Shown: positions 16,903-26,214 of the stretch, piece by piece
How positions within the stretch are numbered: the stretch's first letter is position 1
Layout of the letters: each line of letters opens with the position of its first letter
Program-made: the position numbers and the translations under genes
Notes under the pieces: model-generated
Told to the model about the DNA's origin: nothing
Databases searched by the model: none
What the model saw: the letters and a program-made list of their open reading frames with translations, nothing else
Assembly: GCA_024304885.1 (NCBI GenBank)
Contig: JALJOM010000003.1
Span: forward strand, 2,266,110 to 2,330,109
Direction: 5' to 3'
DNA from: Beijerinckiaceae bacterium
GTDB taxonomy: Bacteria > Pseudomonadota > Alphaproteobacteria > Rhizobiales > Beijerinckiaceae
DNA length: 64,000 nucleotides

Positions 16903-19900
16903 ATGAGCTTTTCGACGCCCTTCATCGTCCGGCCGATTGCCACGACGCTGCTCATGAGCGCAATCCTGCTCCTGGGCCTCGTCGCCTTTCCGTTCCTGCC
17001 GATCGCCCCACTACCACAGATCGATTTTCCGACCCTTCAGGTGACCACGCGCTTGCCCGGCGCAGATCCGACGACGATCGCATCCTCGGTCACGACGCCG
17101 CTGGAGCGCCAGTTCTCGCAAATTCCCGGGCTCGCCCAAATGACGTCGTCGAGCACGACGGGCAGCTCGTCGATCTCGTTGCAATTCGATCTCGACCGCA
17201 ACATCGATGCCGCGGCCCAGGACGTGCAGGCCGCGATCACGGCGGCGAGCGGGCAATTGCCGCGCAATCTTCCGAGCCCACCGACCTATCGGAAGTCCAA
17301 CCCTGCGGATTTTCCGATCCTGATCCTCGGCATATCCTCCGAGACCATGCCGCTCACCGAGGTCAGTGACCTCGCGGATACGGTTCTCGCCCAGCGCATC
17401 AGCCGGATCCAGGGCGTCGGGCAGGTCATGGTCCAAGGCGAACGCAAGCCCGCCATCCGTATCCAGGTGGATCCGTCGAGGCTCGCGGCACTGGGCCTCG
17501 GCCTCGAGGATGTAAGGGCCAAGATCGAGACCACGACCGTCAATTCCCCGAAGGGCACGATCGAGGGCGAGCGGCGCAATTTCATCATCTATACCAATGA
17601 TCAGCTGACCAAGGCCGATGCCTGGAACAATGTCGTCGTCGCCACCAAGAACGGTGCCGCGATCCGCCTGCGTGACATCGGCCGCGCCGTAGCGGGGGCC
17701 GAGAACGAGAAAAGCGCGGCGTGGCACAGCGGACGTGCCGGAGTCGTCATCGCCGTCTTCAAGCTCCCCGGCGCGAACGTCATCGAGACCGTCGCGAGGG
17801 TCAAGGCTCTGTTGCCCCAGCTCCAGGCCGCGATCCCACCGGCGATGCGGGTCGATATCGAGGTCGACCGAACCAGCACCATCCATGCCTCCGTCACGGA
17901 GGTCGAGCACACCCTCCTCGTCACCATCGCGCTCGTCGTGGTCGTCATCTTCCTCTTCCTAGGAACGCTCCGCGCGACCATCGTCCCGAGCGTCGCGGTG
18001 CCGCTGTCGCTTCTCGGCACCTGCGCGATCATGTATGTGGTTGGATACAGCCTCGACAACCTCTCGCTGATGGCGCTGACGATCTCCGTGGGCTTCGTCG
18101 TCGATGACGCGATCGTCATGCTGGAGAATATCCATCGCCACATGGAATCGGGCAAGACCCCGCTCCAGGCTGCGATCGACGGCGCCGCGGAGATCGGCTT
18201 CACGATCGTCTCGATCAGCGTCTCGCTCGTCGCGGTCTTCATCCCGATTCTCCTGATGACGGGCATTGTCGGGCGGCTCCTGCGCGAGTTCTCCGTCACC
18301 ATCTCGCTCACGATATTCGTCTCGATGGTGGTTTCGCTGACCCTCACACCGATGATGTGCGCGCGTATTCTCGGGACGCGCCACGGCGTCGCCCGAAGCG
18401 CGCTGGCCGAAATCGTCGAGGCCACGATCGCTGCCCTGCTCGCGTCCTATGAAAAAGGGCTCGATCTCGTCCTGTCTAACCAACGCCTCGTCCTGGCATC
18501 CTTTCTCGCAACAGTCGTTGCCACGGGTGTCTTGTATGTCGCAATTCCCAAGGGATTCTTCCCTCAGCAGGACACGGGCGTGATCTACGGCACGACCGAG
18601 GTGACGCAAGATGCCTCGTTCGCCGAGCTGAAGGACCGCCAGCTCGCCGTCACCCGCGTTCTGGAGAAAGATCCGGATATCGCGCGATGGGTCTCGACCA
18701 TCGGCAGCATAGGCTCGAATGCGTCCAACACCGGCTTCATTCGCATCGGGCTGAAGCCGCGCAGCGAGCGCAACATGACCGGCGATCAGGTCATCGCGAG
18801 GCTGCGCAAGGAGCTCGCGGCTGTCCCGGGCGTCAACTTCTTCATGCAGGTGCCGCAAGACCTCAATGTAGGAGGCCGATCGAGTCGCACCCAATATCAA
18901 TACACGCTGCAGTCCGCCGATATCGACGATCTCAACCGTTGGGCACCTGTGGTGCTCGGTGCCTTGAGATCATTGCCGGAGCTACAAGACTTGGTCTCGG
19001 ACCAGCAGAACAGGGCCGCGGCGCTGACCCTCGTCGTCGATCGGGACAAGGCCTCTCGCTTCGGGATCGATCCCCGTCTCGTCGACGACACGCTCTACGA
19101 CGCCTTCGGCCAGCGCCAGGTGGCACAATATTTCACGCAGCTCAATTCCTACCGTGTCGTGCTCGAGGTGCTGCCCGAGCTTCAAGGCGATGTCGACACG
19201 CTCGAGAAAATTTATCTCACGTCGCCGATCTCCGGACGCCAGGTGCCGCTCTCGACCTTCGTCAGCTATTCCACGGAGGAGGCCGGCCTACTTACTATCA
19301 ATCATCAAGGCCAGTTTCCGGCAGTGACGATGTCCTTCAATCTCCGCCCCGGCGTCTCGCTAGGCCAGGCGATCGATGCGATCGACTCCGCGACAGCGAG
19401 GATCGGGTTGCCGGCTACTCTCGAGGGTGGCTTTCAAGGGACCGCCCAGGCTTTCCAGAGGACATTAGCGTCCCAGCCCTACCTGATTCTTGCGGCGCTC
19501 GTCGCTGTCTATATCATTCTGGGAATCCTCTACGAGAGCTTCATCCACCCCCTCACCATATTGTCGACACTACCTTCGGCGGGCGCTGGCGCACTGCTGT
19601 TTCTGATGCTGTTTCGGCATGATCTGTCGCTGATCGCGCTCATCGGAATATTGTTGCTGATCGGCATCGTGAAGAAGAACGGGATCATGATGGTCGATTT
19701 CGCGATCGCTGCGCGCGCATGTGGAGCTTCGGCCCATGATGCCATTCGCCGGGCCTGCCTCCTGAGGTTCCGGCCGATCATGATGACGACGGTGGCCGCC
19801 ATACTCGGTGGTCTGCCTCTCATGCTGGCAACAGGAACCGGATCCGAGCTTCGCGCGCCGCTCGGCGTTGCAATGGTCGGCGGGCTGATCGTGAGCCAAG

Positions 19901-20037
19901 TGCTCACCTTGTTCACGACCCCGGTGGTTTACCTCGCGTTCGAGCGCCTGCGAGATCGGCGCGACAGGTCTTCCGAGGTCCCGCCCGGGGCGCCGGCCGC
20001 AGACACCGGGCTCGGGGACTGCGAAGAGTTCCGTTGA
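16903..20037 (+). CDS. RND efflux permease, HAE1 family (MdtB/MdtC-like)
   Basis: A 1044-residue inner-membrane pump of normal family length with twelve predicted helices and two large periplasmic loops. Markers are IVRPIATTLLMSAI at the N-terminus, LPGADPTTIASSVTTPLE, the proton-relay helix GFVVDDAIVMLENIHRHME with paired Asp, and the second-half signature IGIVKKNGIMMVDFAI. It exports hydrophobic or amphipathic compounds by proton antiport. AAGGTGG precedes the ATG. A single permease rather than an MdtB/MdtC pair implies a homotrimer. Substrate unknown. Confidence 0.95.
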   Translation: MSFSTPFIVRPIATTLLMSAILLLGLVAFPFLPIAPLPQIDFPTLQVTTRLPGADPTTIASSVTTPLERQFSQIPGLAQMTSSSTTGSSSISLQFDLDRNIDAAAQDVQAAITAASGQLPRNLPSPPTYRKSNPADFPILILGISSETMPLTEVSDLADTVLAQRISRIQGVGQVMVQGERKPAIRIQVDPSRLAALGLGLEDVRAKIETTTVNSPKGTIEGERRNFIIYTNDQLTKADAWNNVVVATKNGAAIRLRDIGRAVAGAENEKSAAWHSGRAGVVIAVFKLPGANVIETVARVKALLPQLQAAIPPAMRVDIEVDRTSTIHASVTEVEHTLLVTIALVVVVIFLFLGTLRATIVPSVAVPLSLLGTCAIMYVVGYSLDNLSLMALTISVGFVVDDAIVMLENIHRHMESGKTPLQAAIDGAAEIGFTIVSISVSLVAVFIPILLMTGIVGRLLREFSVTISLTIFVSMVVSLTLTPMMCARILGTRHGVARSALAEIVEATIAALLASYEKGLDLVLSNQRLVLASFLATVVATGVLYVAIPKGFFPQQDTGVIYGTTEVTQDASFAELKDRQLAVTRVLEKDPDIARWVSTIGSIGSNASNTGFIRIGLKPRSERNMTGDQVIARLRKELAAVPGVNFFMQVPQDLNVGGRSSRTQYQYTLQSADIDDLNRWAPVVLGALRSLPELQDLVSDQQNRAAALTLVVDRDKASRFGIDPRLVDDTLYDAFGQRQVAQYFTQLNSYRVVLEVLPELQGDVDTLEKIYLTSPISGRQVPLSTFVSYSTEEAGLLTINHQGQFPAVTMSFNLRPGVSLGQAIDAIDSATARIGLPATLEGGFQGTAQAFQRTLASQPYLILAALVAVYIILGILYESFIHPLTILSTLPSAGAGALLFLMLFRHDLSLIALIGILLLIGIVKKNGIMMVDFAIAARACGASAHDAIRRACLLRFRPIMMTTVAAILGGLPLMLATGTGSELRAPLGVAMVGGLIVSQVLTLFTTPVVYLAFERLRDRRDRSSEVPPGAPAADTGLGDCEEFR

Positions 20038-20059
20038 TCTGGCGCGAATTCGCAATCAT

Positions 20060-20735
20060 GGATCCCATTCGCCTCGGGGAGGCCACCATTCCGCACGACC
20101 AAGAGTTCCGCCGGGACGTGTAAGGAGGTAGGAGTAGGATTCCGGTACGACGAACCAAGTGATGGGCAGGAGGGCCAAGGGGAGGAGACCACCGAGCCAG
20201 GACACCACGCGCCACCCGAGCTCGGGCAGCAGCTGCGCGGTTGCGATCCCGCCTAGGATCGCGCCCAATGGAAGACCACAGAACATCGCCGTCACGAAGG
20301 TCGAGCGCCGCCACTTCGGGACATGTTCCGACGTGATCGCGATGAGGTTGGCAGGGCGCCACCGAGGCCCACGCCTTCGAGAAGCCGAAGGAAGATCAAT
20401 GCCTCGAGACCACGCGTGGAAATGATTGAGAGCGACGCAGTGCCGACCATGGCAAAGGATGCGAGCATGATCGTCTTGCGGCCGTAGCGGTCACCGAGCG
20501 ACCCCTGGACGATGACACCGATCAGGGCGCCGCGCGCTCCGGCGCGGAAGATGGGACCGAATTGCGGACCCGGACTCCCGAGCTCACGCGCGATCACCGG
20601 CGCCGCGAAGGACATCGCCTGGGCATCGAAGCCGTCGATCATGGCGAGAACACCACACAGACCCGCGATGGCGAGCTGCCTCGTGCCGACCGCCTGTCGA
20701 TCGATCGAGGCCTCGATCCTGACCGCTCGATCCAT
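20060..20735 (-). pseudogene. MFS transporter remnant (aromatic-acid:H+ symporter-like), frameshifted and truncated
   Basis: From an ATG at 20735 with a good upstream GAGGGG, the reading frame gives a typical AAHS/MFS start (GLCGVLAMIDGFDAQAMSFAAPVIA) and the MFS loop motif GDRYGRKTIML. At about 20351 one base has been lost: the frame ends GGALPTSS, while the next frame continues correctly as NLIAITSEHVPKWRR then LPLGAILGGIATAQLLPELGWR. The gene then stops near 20060, about halfway through a normal MFS protein (after helix six), 20 bp from the RND permease stop. It cannot make a full transporter. The truncation point may mark a recombination junction. Confidence 0.85.
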
Positions 20736-20759
20736 CCTGCGTTCCCCTCTCGGTCGCCG

Positions 20760-21089
20760 GGGGCCACCATCATCACCCTCATCGTCGTCAGCCGGTTCGG
20801 AGGATACGATTTGCTTCCACAGCGCGACAGCAGTGGCGCGTTCGCCCTCGCGTACCTGCGCGCCAGCGTCCTGCCATTGCCGATAGGTACCCCAAAGTCC
20901 GTCGCTGTAGCCAGCGTCCATGGCTGTGACCCAGAGTGCCACCGCGTTGATGCCACGATAGCGCTTGCCGGAAGCGACATTGGTCGGGCGCGCACTACTT
21001 GTTCCGTTGTGGAACCACGGCGCACGCCACTCGCCTGCACCTTGCTCGACTGCCGCAACGATCTCGGGGGGAGATGCGCGTGTAAACAT
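20760..21089 (-). pseudogene. ArdC-like antirestriction / ssDNA-binding domain fragment
   Basis: About 105 residues match the N-terminal ssDNA-binding domain of ArdC-type proteins: VEQGAGEWRAPW, RPTNVASGKRYRGINAVALW, GLWGTYRQWQDAGAQVREGERATAVALWKQ. The sequence then enters an acidic stretch (ADDDEGDDGG) and runs in frame into the MFS remnant's leader; the C-terminal metalloprotease part of ArdC is absent. ArdC proteins are carried by plasmids and integrative elements to protect incoming DNA. Part of the decayed cluster beside tRNA-Gly. Confidence 0.75.
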
Positions 21090-21208
21090 CGGCAGGCGCT
21101 CCGGAGTGTATCCTGGAGGACATCGTGATGGCTCCTTGGGAGCGACGCGAGCGCACGCGATCGCCACCAATTGCGGGCGGCGTCAGGCTCGACCTTGATG
21201 GAATGGGA

Positions 21209-21744
21209 TCAGTGAAAAGCTGGTGAGACAGCTTGACTGTTCAGATAATGGATGTCGTCCGGCCCGATTACCTCGCGACGCTCGACCCTGCCATCCTCTG
21301 CCTCCAATGTCTTCACCAGCTCGGCGCAATGAGACAAGAGGCCAGGTTGAAGGTTGATGCCGGCGAGCGACGCTGCTCGCGCAGATAGCCGGTCGGCGCG
21401 CCCACTAAGCTGCAGAGCTGACCGAAGCTCCAGTGGATTGGCGCAGCCGGCATAGCTGGTCCGGGAACGATCAGCGCGAGCCGCTCGGGGTTCTCCCGGC
21501 TCGCCTCGACGCGGACCGCGCGGCTGTCCACTGTCCGGGCGTGTGCGCGCTCCGCCCGGCTGCGGACGGCGGCATAGAGCTCCGTCAGCGACAGATTGCG
21601 CTCGTCGTCGGGGCGCGAGAACCATTCGGACGAGACGCGGACGATGCGCTCGCCGCGCGAGATATCGACCTCTAAGCCGGCGGAACCGCGCTCCTCGGAA
21701 GCAATCAGGGTGAAAGCGCCGAAGCGGGAAGCATTGACGTTCAT
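21209..21744 (-). pseudogene. DUF932-like protein remnant, frameshifted
   Basis: From the ATG at 21744 (CGGAGA 8 nt upstream) about 122 residues resemble DUF932 proteins of plasmids and integrative elements: FTLIASEERGSAGLEVDISRGERIVRVSSEWF is split across 17-42, followed by RALIVPG-like and WSFGQLCSLVGAPTGYLR. At about 21375 the frame shifts; the other frame continues SLAGINLQPGLLSHCAELVKTLEAEDGR and then diverges and stops at 21209. Both the frameshift and the missing C-terminus show it is dead. Family assignment is from memory of such motifs. Confidence 0.65.
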
Positions 21745-21933
21745 CGGAAAATCTCCGTGACGGGCGCCGAGAGCCTCTCTCCCAAGCCCGACCCGTCACG
21801 GGATTCCCGGCCAACCTCTCACTTTCACGGTCAGATTCGAGCGCCGCAATGCACCCGCTGAGCGCAGGAGCCGGCGAGGCGAAATCTCGCGGTCAGGGGA
21901 ATTTCGGTTCCGTTTCGGTGGACACCATTACTG

Positions 21934-21962
21934 AAAAACGAAGAGGCCGCCATCCGGCGGCC
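21934..21962 (-). terminator. Intrinsic terminator of tRNA-Gly
   Basis: On the minus strand GGCCGCC, a 4-nt loop, GGCGGCC and TCTTCGTTTTT lie 34 bp past the tRNA's CCA end. Confidence 0.75.
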
Positions 21963-21995
21963 ATCATTCAAGTCCCTTATTTTATTTGGAAATTT

Positions 21996-22070
21996 TGGAG
22001 CGGGCGAAGGGATTCGAACCCTCGACCCCAACCTTGGCAAGGTTGTGCTCTACCCCTGAGCTACACCCGC
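21996..22070 (-). tRNA. tRNA-Gly (anticodon GCC)
   Basis: A complete 75-nt cloverleaf with encoded CCA. The acceptor strand begins GCGGGTG, the D-arm is GCTCAGGGGTAGAGC, the anticodon loop TTGCCAA reads GCC, and the T-arm contains GGTTCGAATCC. It borders the decayed MFS/ArdC/DUF932 block on its 3' side, and tRNA-Gly genes are common integration targets. Confidence 0.96.
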
Positions 22071-22445
22071 ATCCGTGCCGCCACGCTTGCGTCCGGCAGT
22101 TCGGACGTTATGGCCCAAAGGTGTACCGATTGCAACCGCCGCCGCAGGGCCGAAGTCGAATCTCTTTTCGCCGCCGAAAGGGCGCGACACAAAGGCGAGG
22201 TGGCTTGGATCATTCGCCGAGGTATGCGATCCCGAGGGCCAGGCAATGGACCACGAATTGCGCACCGAGCGGGCCCCCGCCGGTCTCGGAGCGTCCGGGG
22301 ATGCGACCCCGATCCCGACAGCGCTGCCGCCGATGTCGTGATCCGCGACGCGGGGCCGGTCCCGGCGGTGCGCGGCGGCCGCGGTCCCCGGGGCCGACCC
22401 CATAGTCGGGACGCGCTTCGAAACCTCTGTCAGCTGGTGCAGGAC
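22071..22445. other. Intergenic, no gene recognised
   Basis: This 375-bp stretch lies between divergent tRNA-Gly and the HAD hydrolase gene. It must carry both promoters, but I see no convincing -35/-10 pair, repeat or coding signal. The open frames across it have no ribosome sites and are not protein-like. Confidence 0.5.
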
Positions 22446-23072
22446 ATGACGACAATCGCACTCGACCTCGACGATACGCTCGTCGATACGACGAGAGTCC
22501 TGCTCGACTGGTTCGAAGCACGCACCGGCCGACGGCTGCCGGACGAGAAGCTCGCCACCTACGAGCTCGGCGCCGATGCCGCGGAGACCGACGCGCTCGT
22601 CGCGGCGTTCCACGCCGATCGGATGGACCGAGAAATCGCTGCGTTGGACGGCGCCGCCGAGGCGTGCCGTCAGCTCGCCACGTCGGGTTTCAGGCTCGTG
22701 GTCGTGACCTCCCGCAAGGCGGAAATCTCGGCGCATACGATCGATCTCGTCGAGCGCTGCTTTCCGGCCACCTTCGCGGAAATTCATTCGATCGGCTATA
22801 CGGCGGACAAGGCGGTGACCTTGCGGGATCTCGATGTCGCGCTTTTCGTCGATGATCATTTTCGCCATGTCGCGCAGGCCGCGTCGGCGGGCATCCCCTC
22901 GATCTTGTTTCGCGACCTCCCCTGGAATCGCAACAGGGCTTGGCCACACCGCGCCGCCGATTGGGCCGAGGCTCTCGCACTCGGCACGGCGCTTTTGCGG
23001 GCAGCTCGAAACAATGTCGAGGACGCTGCGCTGCTTCGGCGCGGCTCGAGCATTTTCCAGCGAAGCGGATAG
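22446..23072 (+). CDS. HAD-superfamily hydrolase (5'-nucleotidase-like phosphatase)
   Basis: A 208-residue protein with all HAD signatures: motif I DLDDTLVD (nucleophile Asp7, acid Asp9), motif II VVVTSRK, and motif IV LFVDDHFRHV. Size and the motif I form suggest a small nucleotidase or phosphoglycolate-type phosphatase. The last residues (about SSIFQRSG) are encoded by the head of a dispersed repeat that begins at about 23044, so the original C-terminus may have been replaced. The ATG at 22446 has only a weak ribosome site. Confidence 0.85.
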   Translation: MTTIALDLDDTLVDTTRVLLDWFEARTGRRLPDEKLATYELGADAAETDALVAAFHADRMDREIAALDGAAEACRQLATSGFRLVVVTSRKAEISAHTIDLVERCFPATFAEIHSIGYTADKAVTLRDLDVALFVDDHFRHVAQAASAGIPSILFRDLPWNRNRAWPHRAADWAEALALGTALLRAARNNVEDAALLRRGSSIFQRSG

Positions 23073-23150
23073 CGCTTCGCATCGCAAAAATGCGATAAAA
23101 CGAAGATCTCGAGCTGCTTTCCGAGTCCTTCCGATCGAAAATCGGCTCGC
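23044..23150 (+). repeat. Dispersed repeat family A, copy 1 (divergent)
   Basis: CATTTTCCAGCGAAGCGG heads a roughly 105-bp element with ATCGC/GCGAT and GAGCTGCTTTCCGA segments in the same order as the copies at 31858, 38441 and 60381. It overlaps the HAD gene's 3' end and fills the gap to the convergent DUF6101 gene. Confidence 0.75.
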
Positions 23151-23215
23151 CGGGCAGAGTCGACTCGTCGCGGCATGTGCTCGCTGTCACCGGGGTCCGG
23201 ATCGCGCTCCTCGAG

Positions 23216-23740
23216 TCAAGGTCTCGGCGTAACCTCGTATCCTGCGCAGGTCACGGTCGGTAAGCGGAAACGGCGGCGCGCCTTTTGGCCGTTCGAGATG
23301 CGGCGGCCACCCGCCGATTGGGTCCGAGCCCTCCGGGGCCGCGCCATGTGAGCGGGCTCGATCGGCCGCGATCTCCGGGACTGAGGCTCGCCGACGACAG
23401 GCACAGAAAAATAGCTGGACCAATGGTGCCAGGCCTGGATCATCGCGCTGCGGCTCCGCGATTCCTTCAGGGTCACGCTGAGGTCGGGATCGCGATGGGC
23501 GAGCGTGACGCGATAGACCACGCCGTCGTGCTGGCCCTCGCGGGCCATGACGATCCCGACATAGGTCTCGACAGGGACCGACAAATGCATCTTCATCCCG
23601 AGCAAACGGCGCTTTATCGTGACGATGCGTCTTCCGAGCAGGATCAGGCGGCGGCCGTCGTCGGCACGCGGGTCGAAAGCGACCTTGGTCGCGAGCTCGG
23701 GCGCCGTCCCGAGATCGATATGTGCCTGCCGCATTGTCAC
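23216..23740 (-). CDS. DUF6101 family protein
   Basis: A 174-residue protein recognised by RRIVTIKRRLLGMKMHLSVPVETYVGIVM, YRVTLAHRDPDLSV and WHHWSSYFSVPVVGE. The C-terminal third is Arg/Lys-rich and basic. DUF6101 is largely confined to Rhizobiales-type alphaproteobacteria and has no known function. The listed start is a GTG; the in-frame ATG two codons later (23734) is equally likely. Convergent with the HAD gene, divergent from the inositol monophosphatase-like gene. Confidence 0.8.
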   Translation of the reverse strand: MTMRQAHIDLGTAPELATKVAFDPRADDGRRLILLGRRIVTIKRRLLGMKMHLSVPVETYVGIVMAREGQHDGVVYRVTLAHRDPDLSVTLKESRSRSAMIQAWHHWSSYFSVPVVGEPQSRRSRPIEPAHMARPRRARTQSAGGRRISNGQKARRRFRLPTVTCAGYEVTPRP

Positions 23741-24066
23741 CGCCCGAGCTTTCGCTTAGTTCCGGCACAGTCTGCGCAGCGCCGGCATCGATTTTCCTAA
23801 CGACCGTGGTAAACGGTTCGTATAGTTACCAATTCTGCGCACTCGACCTTTCCCGGAGCTGGTCCTCGGCCCGTGCCATGCGACTTGCCGCGGTCCCTGC
23901 CACGCGGCTCCAGGCGCGCTGCGACTTGTGTCGTGCAGCTCGGCGGGATAAGCGATGGATCCACGGGCAAGGCAGTCTCGCGAACCCGTCGCGGGGCGAG
24001 GTGCGTTTGCGCACATCGCGCATTGCTTCGATCGCGATTCCGCGGAGATCCTTCCGGCACGCCGCA
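23741..24066. other. Intergenic between DUF6101 and the inositol monophosphatase-like gene
   Basis: A 326-bp divergent gap. A relatively AT-rich stretch at about 23795-23835 (around GTAAACGGTT and ATAGTTACC) is the likeliest promoter area. No gene recognised. Confidence 0.4.
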
Positions 24067-24888
24067 TTGACGACGACCTCACTCGGCGACGAGACCCTCG
24101 ATGCTATCGCTCGCGCCGCTTTGGATGCGGGAGAGATCGCGCTCGGCTTCTTTCGCCCGGGCGAGCGCACGACCGCCGAAGTTTCCCACAAGGACGGCGG
24201 ATCGCCGGTCACCGAGGCCGATATCCTCGTCGATCGGTTCCTGGAGCGCCGGCTCGCTCCCTTGTTCCCGCAGGCCGGCTGGCTCTCGGAGGAGACCGTC
24301 GATTCCGCGGACCGCCTGTCGAAGGAGCTCGTGCTGGTCGTCGATCCGATCGACGGGACACGCGGCTTCGCGAGCGGCCACGCGGTTTGGGCGATCGCGG
24401 TCGCGCTGGTCCGCGAGGGACGCCCGATCGTCGGGGTCGTCCATGCGCCGGCCTTGAAGGAGACCTATGCCGCGGTCCTCGGCGGCGGTGCCAGGCTCAA
24501 CGGCAAGGCGATCTCCGTGTCGTCCCGCAGCGCGCTGACACAAGGCGCGAAGGTCGCGGCACCAGTCCGCCTCGCCGAGGAGCTGCGCCGGGCGGGCATC
24601 GCCTTCGACCTTCAGCCGAGGCTGCCGTCGCTCGCTCTGAGGATCACGAACGTCGCGCGCGGCGCCCTCGATGCCGGCTTCGCCTCGGAAAACGCGCACG
24701 ACTGGGATATCGCGGCCGCCGATCTCATCCTGCAAGAAGCGGGCGGGCGCTTGGCGACCTTGGATGGTTGCGCGATTACCTATAATCGTGCCGATACGCG
24801 GCACGGCGTACTCGTCGCCGCACCAAAGGAAATCCAGCGGCAGGTGAGTGCCGCGGCGCGGCGTGCCCCCGGCCTTTCGGCCGGCTGA
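24067..24888 (+). CDS. Inositol monophosphatase family protein (CysQ/IMPase-like)
   Basis: About 273 residues with the lithium-sensitive phosphatase fold: GGSPVTEADILVDRFL, WLSEETVDS, the metal-binding VVDPIDGTRGF, and the C-terminal AHDWDIAAADLILQEAGG. Such enzymes cleave inositol phosphate or 3'-phosphoadenosine 5'-phosphate; the sequence alone does not decide which. No in-frame ATG precedes the domain; the TTG at 24067 gives a natural length, but it lacks a clear ribosome site, so the start is uncertain. DUF4170 and SDR genes follow in the same direction. Confidence 0.87.
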   Translation: MTTTSLGDETLDAIARAALDAGEIALGFFRPGERTTAEVSHKDGGSPVTEADILVDRFLERRLAPLFPQAGWLSEETVDSADRLSKELVLVVDPIDGTRGFASGHAVWAIAVALVREGRPIVGVVHAPALKETYAAVLGGGARLNGKAISVSSRSALTQGAKVAAPVRLAEELRRAGIAFDLQPRLPSLALRITNVARGALDAGFASENAHDWDIAAADLILQEAGGRLATLDGCAITYNRADTRHGVLVAAPKEIQRQVSAAARRAPGLSAG

Positions 24889-24996
24889 GGCCCCGGCCTT
24901 CCGAAAGCGGGCATGCGCGGGTGCGGCGGCCTTCGCCGTCGCGGCCACGGGAGTGCTCGGCCGTGCCGCGAGCTGCAACCCGAGGAAAGCGACGTC

Positions 24997-25245
24997 ATGA
25001 CGACCGACACAACCGACGAAGACAAGCAGCTTCTCCATTTCGTATTCGGAGGCGAGCTCAAGGACTTGAACGGGACAGAGTTCCGCGACCTGAGCCAGAT
25101 CGATATCGTCGGCATCTTCCCCGACTACAAGTCGGCGGAGCAGGCCTGGAGAAGCAAGGCTCAGGCGACCGTGGACAATGCCCACATGCGCTATTTCGTG
25201 GCGCATCTCCATCGCCTGCTCGACCCGTCGAAGCACGAGACGTGA
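24997..25245 (+). CDS. DUF4170 family small protein
   Basis: An 82-residue protein with LLHFVFGGELKDL, FRDLSQIDIVGIFPDYKSAEQAWRSKAQATVDNAHMRYF and a C-terminal LHRLLDP. This conserved alphaproteobacterial family has no known function. GAGGAAAG precedes the ATG. It lies between the IMPase-like gene and the SDR gene with short gaps, probably one transcript. Confidence 0.88.
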   Translation: MTTDTTDEDKQLLHFVFGGELKDLNGTEFRDLSQIDIVGIFPDYKSAEQAWRSKAQATVDNAHMRYFVAHLHRLLDPSKHET

Positions 25246-25276
25246 GCTGCGCTGCGCAGGGGCTCGGGCCGAAGCG

Positions 25277-26056
25277 ATGAACGACGGTGCGACCTCTCGG
25301 ACGGTCCCCGGGGTGGCCCTCGTGACCGGAGCGGCCAAGCGGATCGGACGGCATATTTCCGAGCGCCTCGCGCGGGAGGGCTATCGGGTCGTCCTCCATT
25401 GCCGGAAGGAATCGCTCGGCCAGGCGGAGGCCGCCGCTGCCGCGATCGCCTCGGCCGGGGGCAACGCCGCGGCCTTCGCCTGCGACCTCTCCGAGCCGCG
25501 CGCGCTTTCTCGCCTCGTCGCGGACGCCGGGAAAATCCTCGGTCCCTTCTCCCTGCTCGTGAACAACGCCGCCGTGTTCGAGCCCGACGAAGCCGCGGAA
25601 TTCGCTCTCGACCGGTGGGAGCGGCACTTCGCGGTCAACCTCCGCGCCCCCGCTGTTCTTTGCCGCGACTTCGCCCGCGACCTCCCCGCGGGGACGGAGG
25701 GCGCGATCGTCAACATCATCGACCAGAGGGTCTGGCGCCCCACACCACAATATTTTTCCTATACGCTCAGCAAGGCCGCGCTCTGGACGGCGACGCGGAC
25801 GATGGCGCAAGCCTTCGCCTCCCGCGGGATCAGGGTGAACGCCGTGGGGCCGGGACCCGTGCTCCCGAACCTCGCGCAGGGCGAGCCGGGCTTCGTCCAC
25901 GAGGTCGAGGGCCTCCCGCTCCATCGCGCGGTTCCGCTCGACGACATCGCCGACGCGGTGCTCTATCTCGCCCGCGCGCGCAATGTCACCGGGCAGATGA
26001 TCGCGGTCGATGCCGGGCAGCATCTCGCTTGGGAAACCCCGGATATCGTGCTGTGA
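25277..26056 (+). CDS. Short-chain dehydrogenase, pteridine-reductase-like (FolM/PTR1 type)
   Basis: A 259-residue Rossmann-fold oxidoreductase. The cofactor loop is TGAAKRIG (17-24), with NNAA at 96-99 and the catalytic YTLSK (Tyr162, Lys166). The usual catalytic Ser is replaced by Asp149 (NIIDQ), as in pteridine and dihydromonapterin reductases, and the basic KR in the loop favours NADPH. It would reduce a pterin or related carbonyl; substrate inferred. 31 bp after DUF4170. Confidence 0.87.
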   Translation: MNDGATSRTVPGVALVTGAAKRIGRHISERLAREGYRVVLHCRKESLGQAEAAAAAIASAGGNAAAFACDLSEPRALSRLVADAGKILGPFSLLVNNAAVFEPDEAAEFALDRWERHFAVNLRAPAVLCRDFARDLPAGTEGAIVNIIDQRVWRPTPQYFSYTLSKAALWTATRTMAQAFASRGIRVNAVGPGPVLPNLAQGEPGFVHEVEGLPLHRAVPLDDIADAVLYLARARNVTGQMIAVDAGQHLAWETPDIVL

Positions 26057-26152
26057 GCGCCGGCGTCCGGGTGCGGATCCCGTGCTCGGGTGGCGGGTCG
26101 CCAATTCTGGATTCGGGTCCCGCAAAACGACAAGAAGCGGGGTTTCGGCACG

Positions 26153-26186
26153 ATGGGAGACGTTGTGAATTTTTCCCGTCTCTCAT
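26153..26186 (+). promoter_or_regulatory. Inverted repeat, probable autoregulatory operator of the toxin-antitoxin operon
   Basis: ATGGGAGACG (26153-26162) and CGTCTCTCAT (26177-26186) form a 10-bp inverted repeat with one mismatch and a 14-bp AT-rich spacer, 29 bp before the antitoxin start. Antitoxins of the ribbon-helix-helix class bind such sites. Confidence 0.6.
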
Positions 26187-26214
26187 ATCTTGCATGGCAT
26201 TGGAGGCAACAGCC

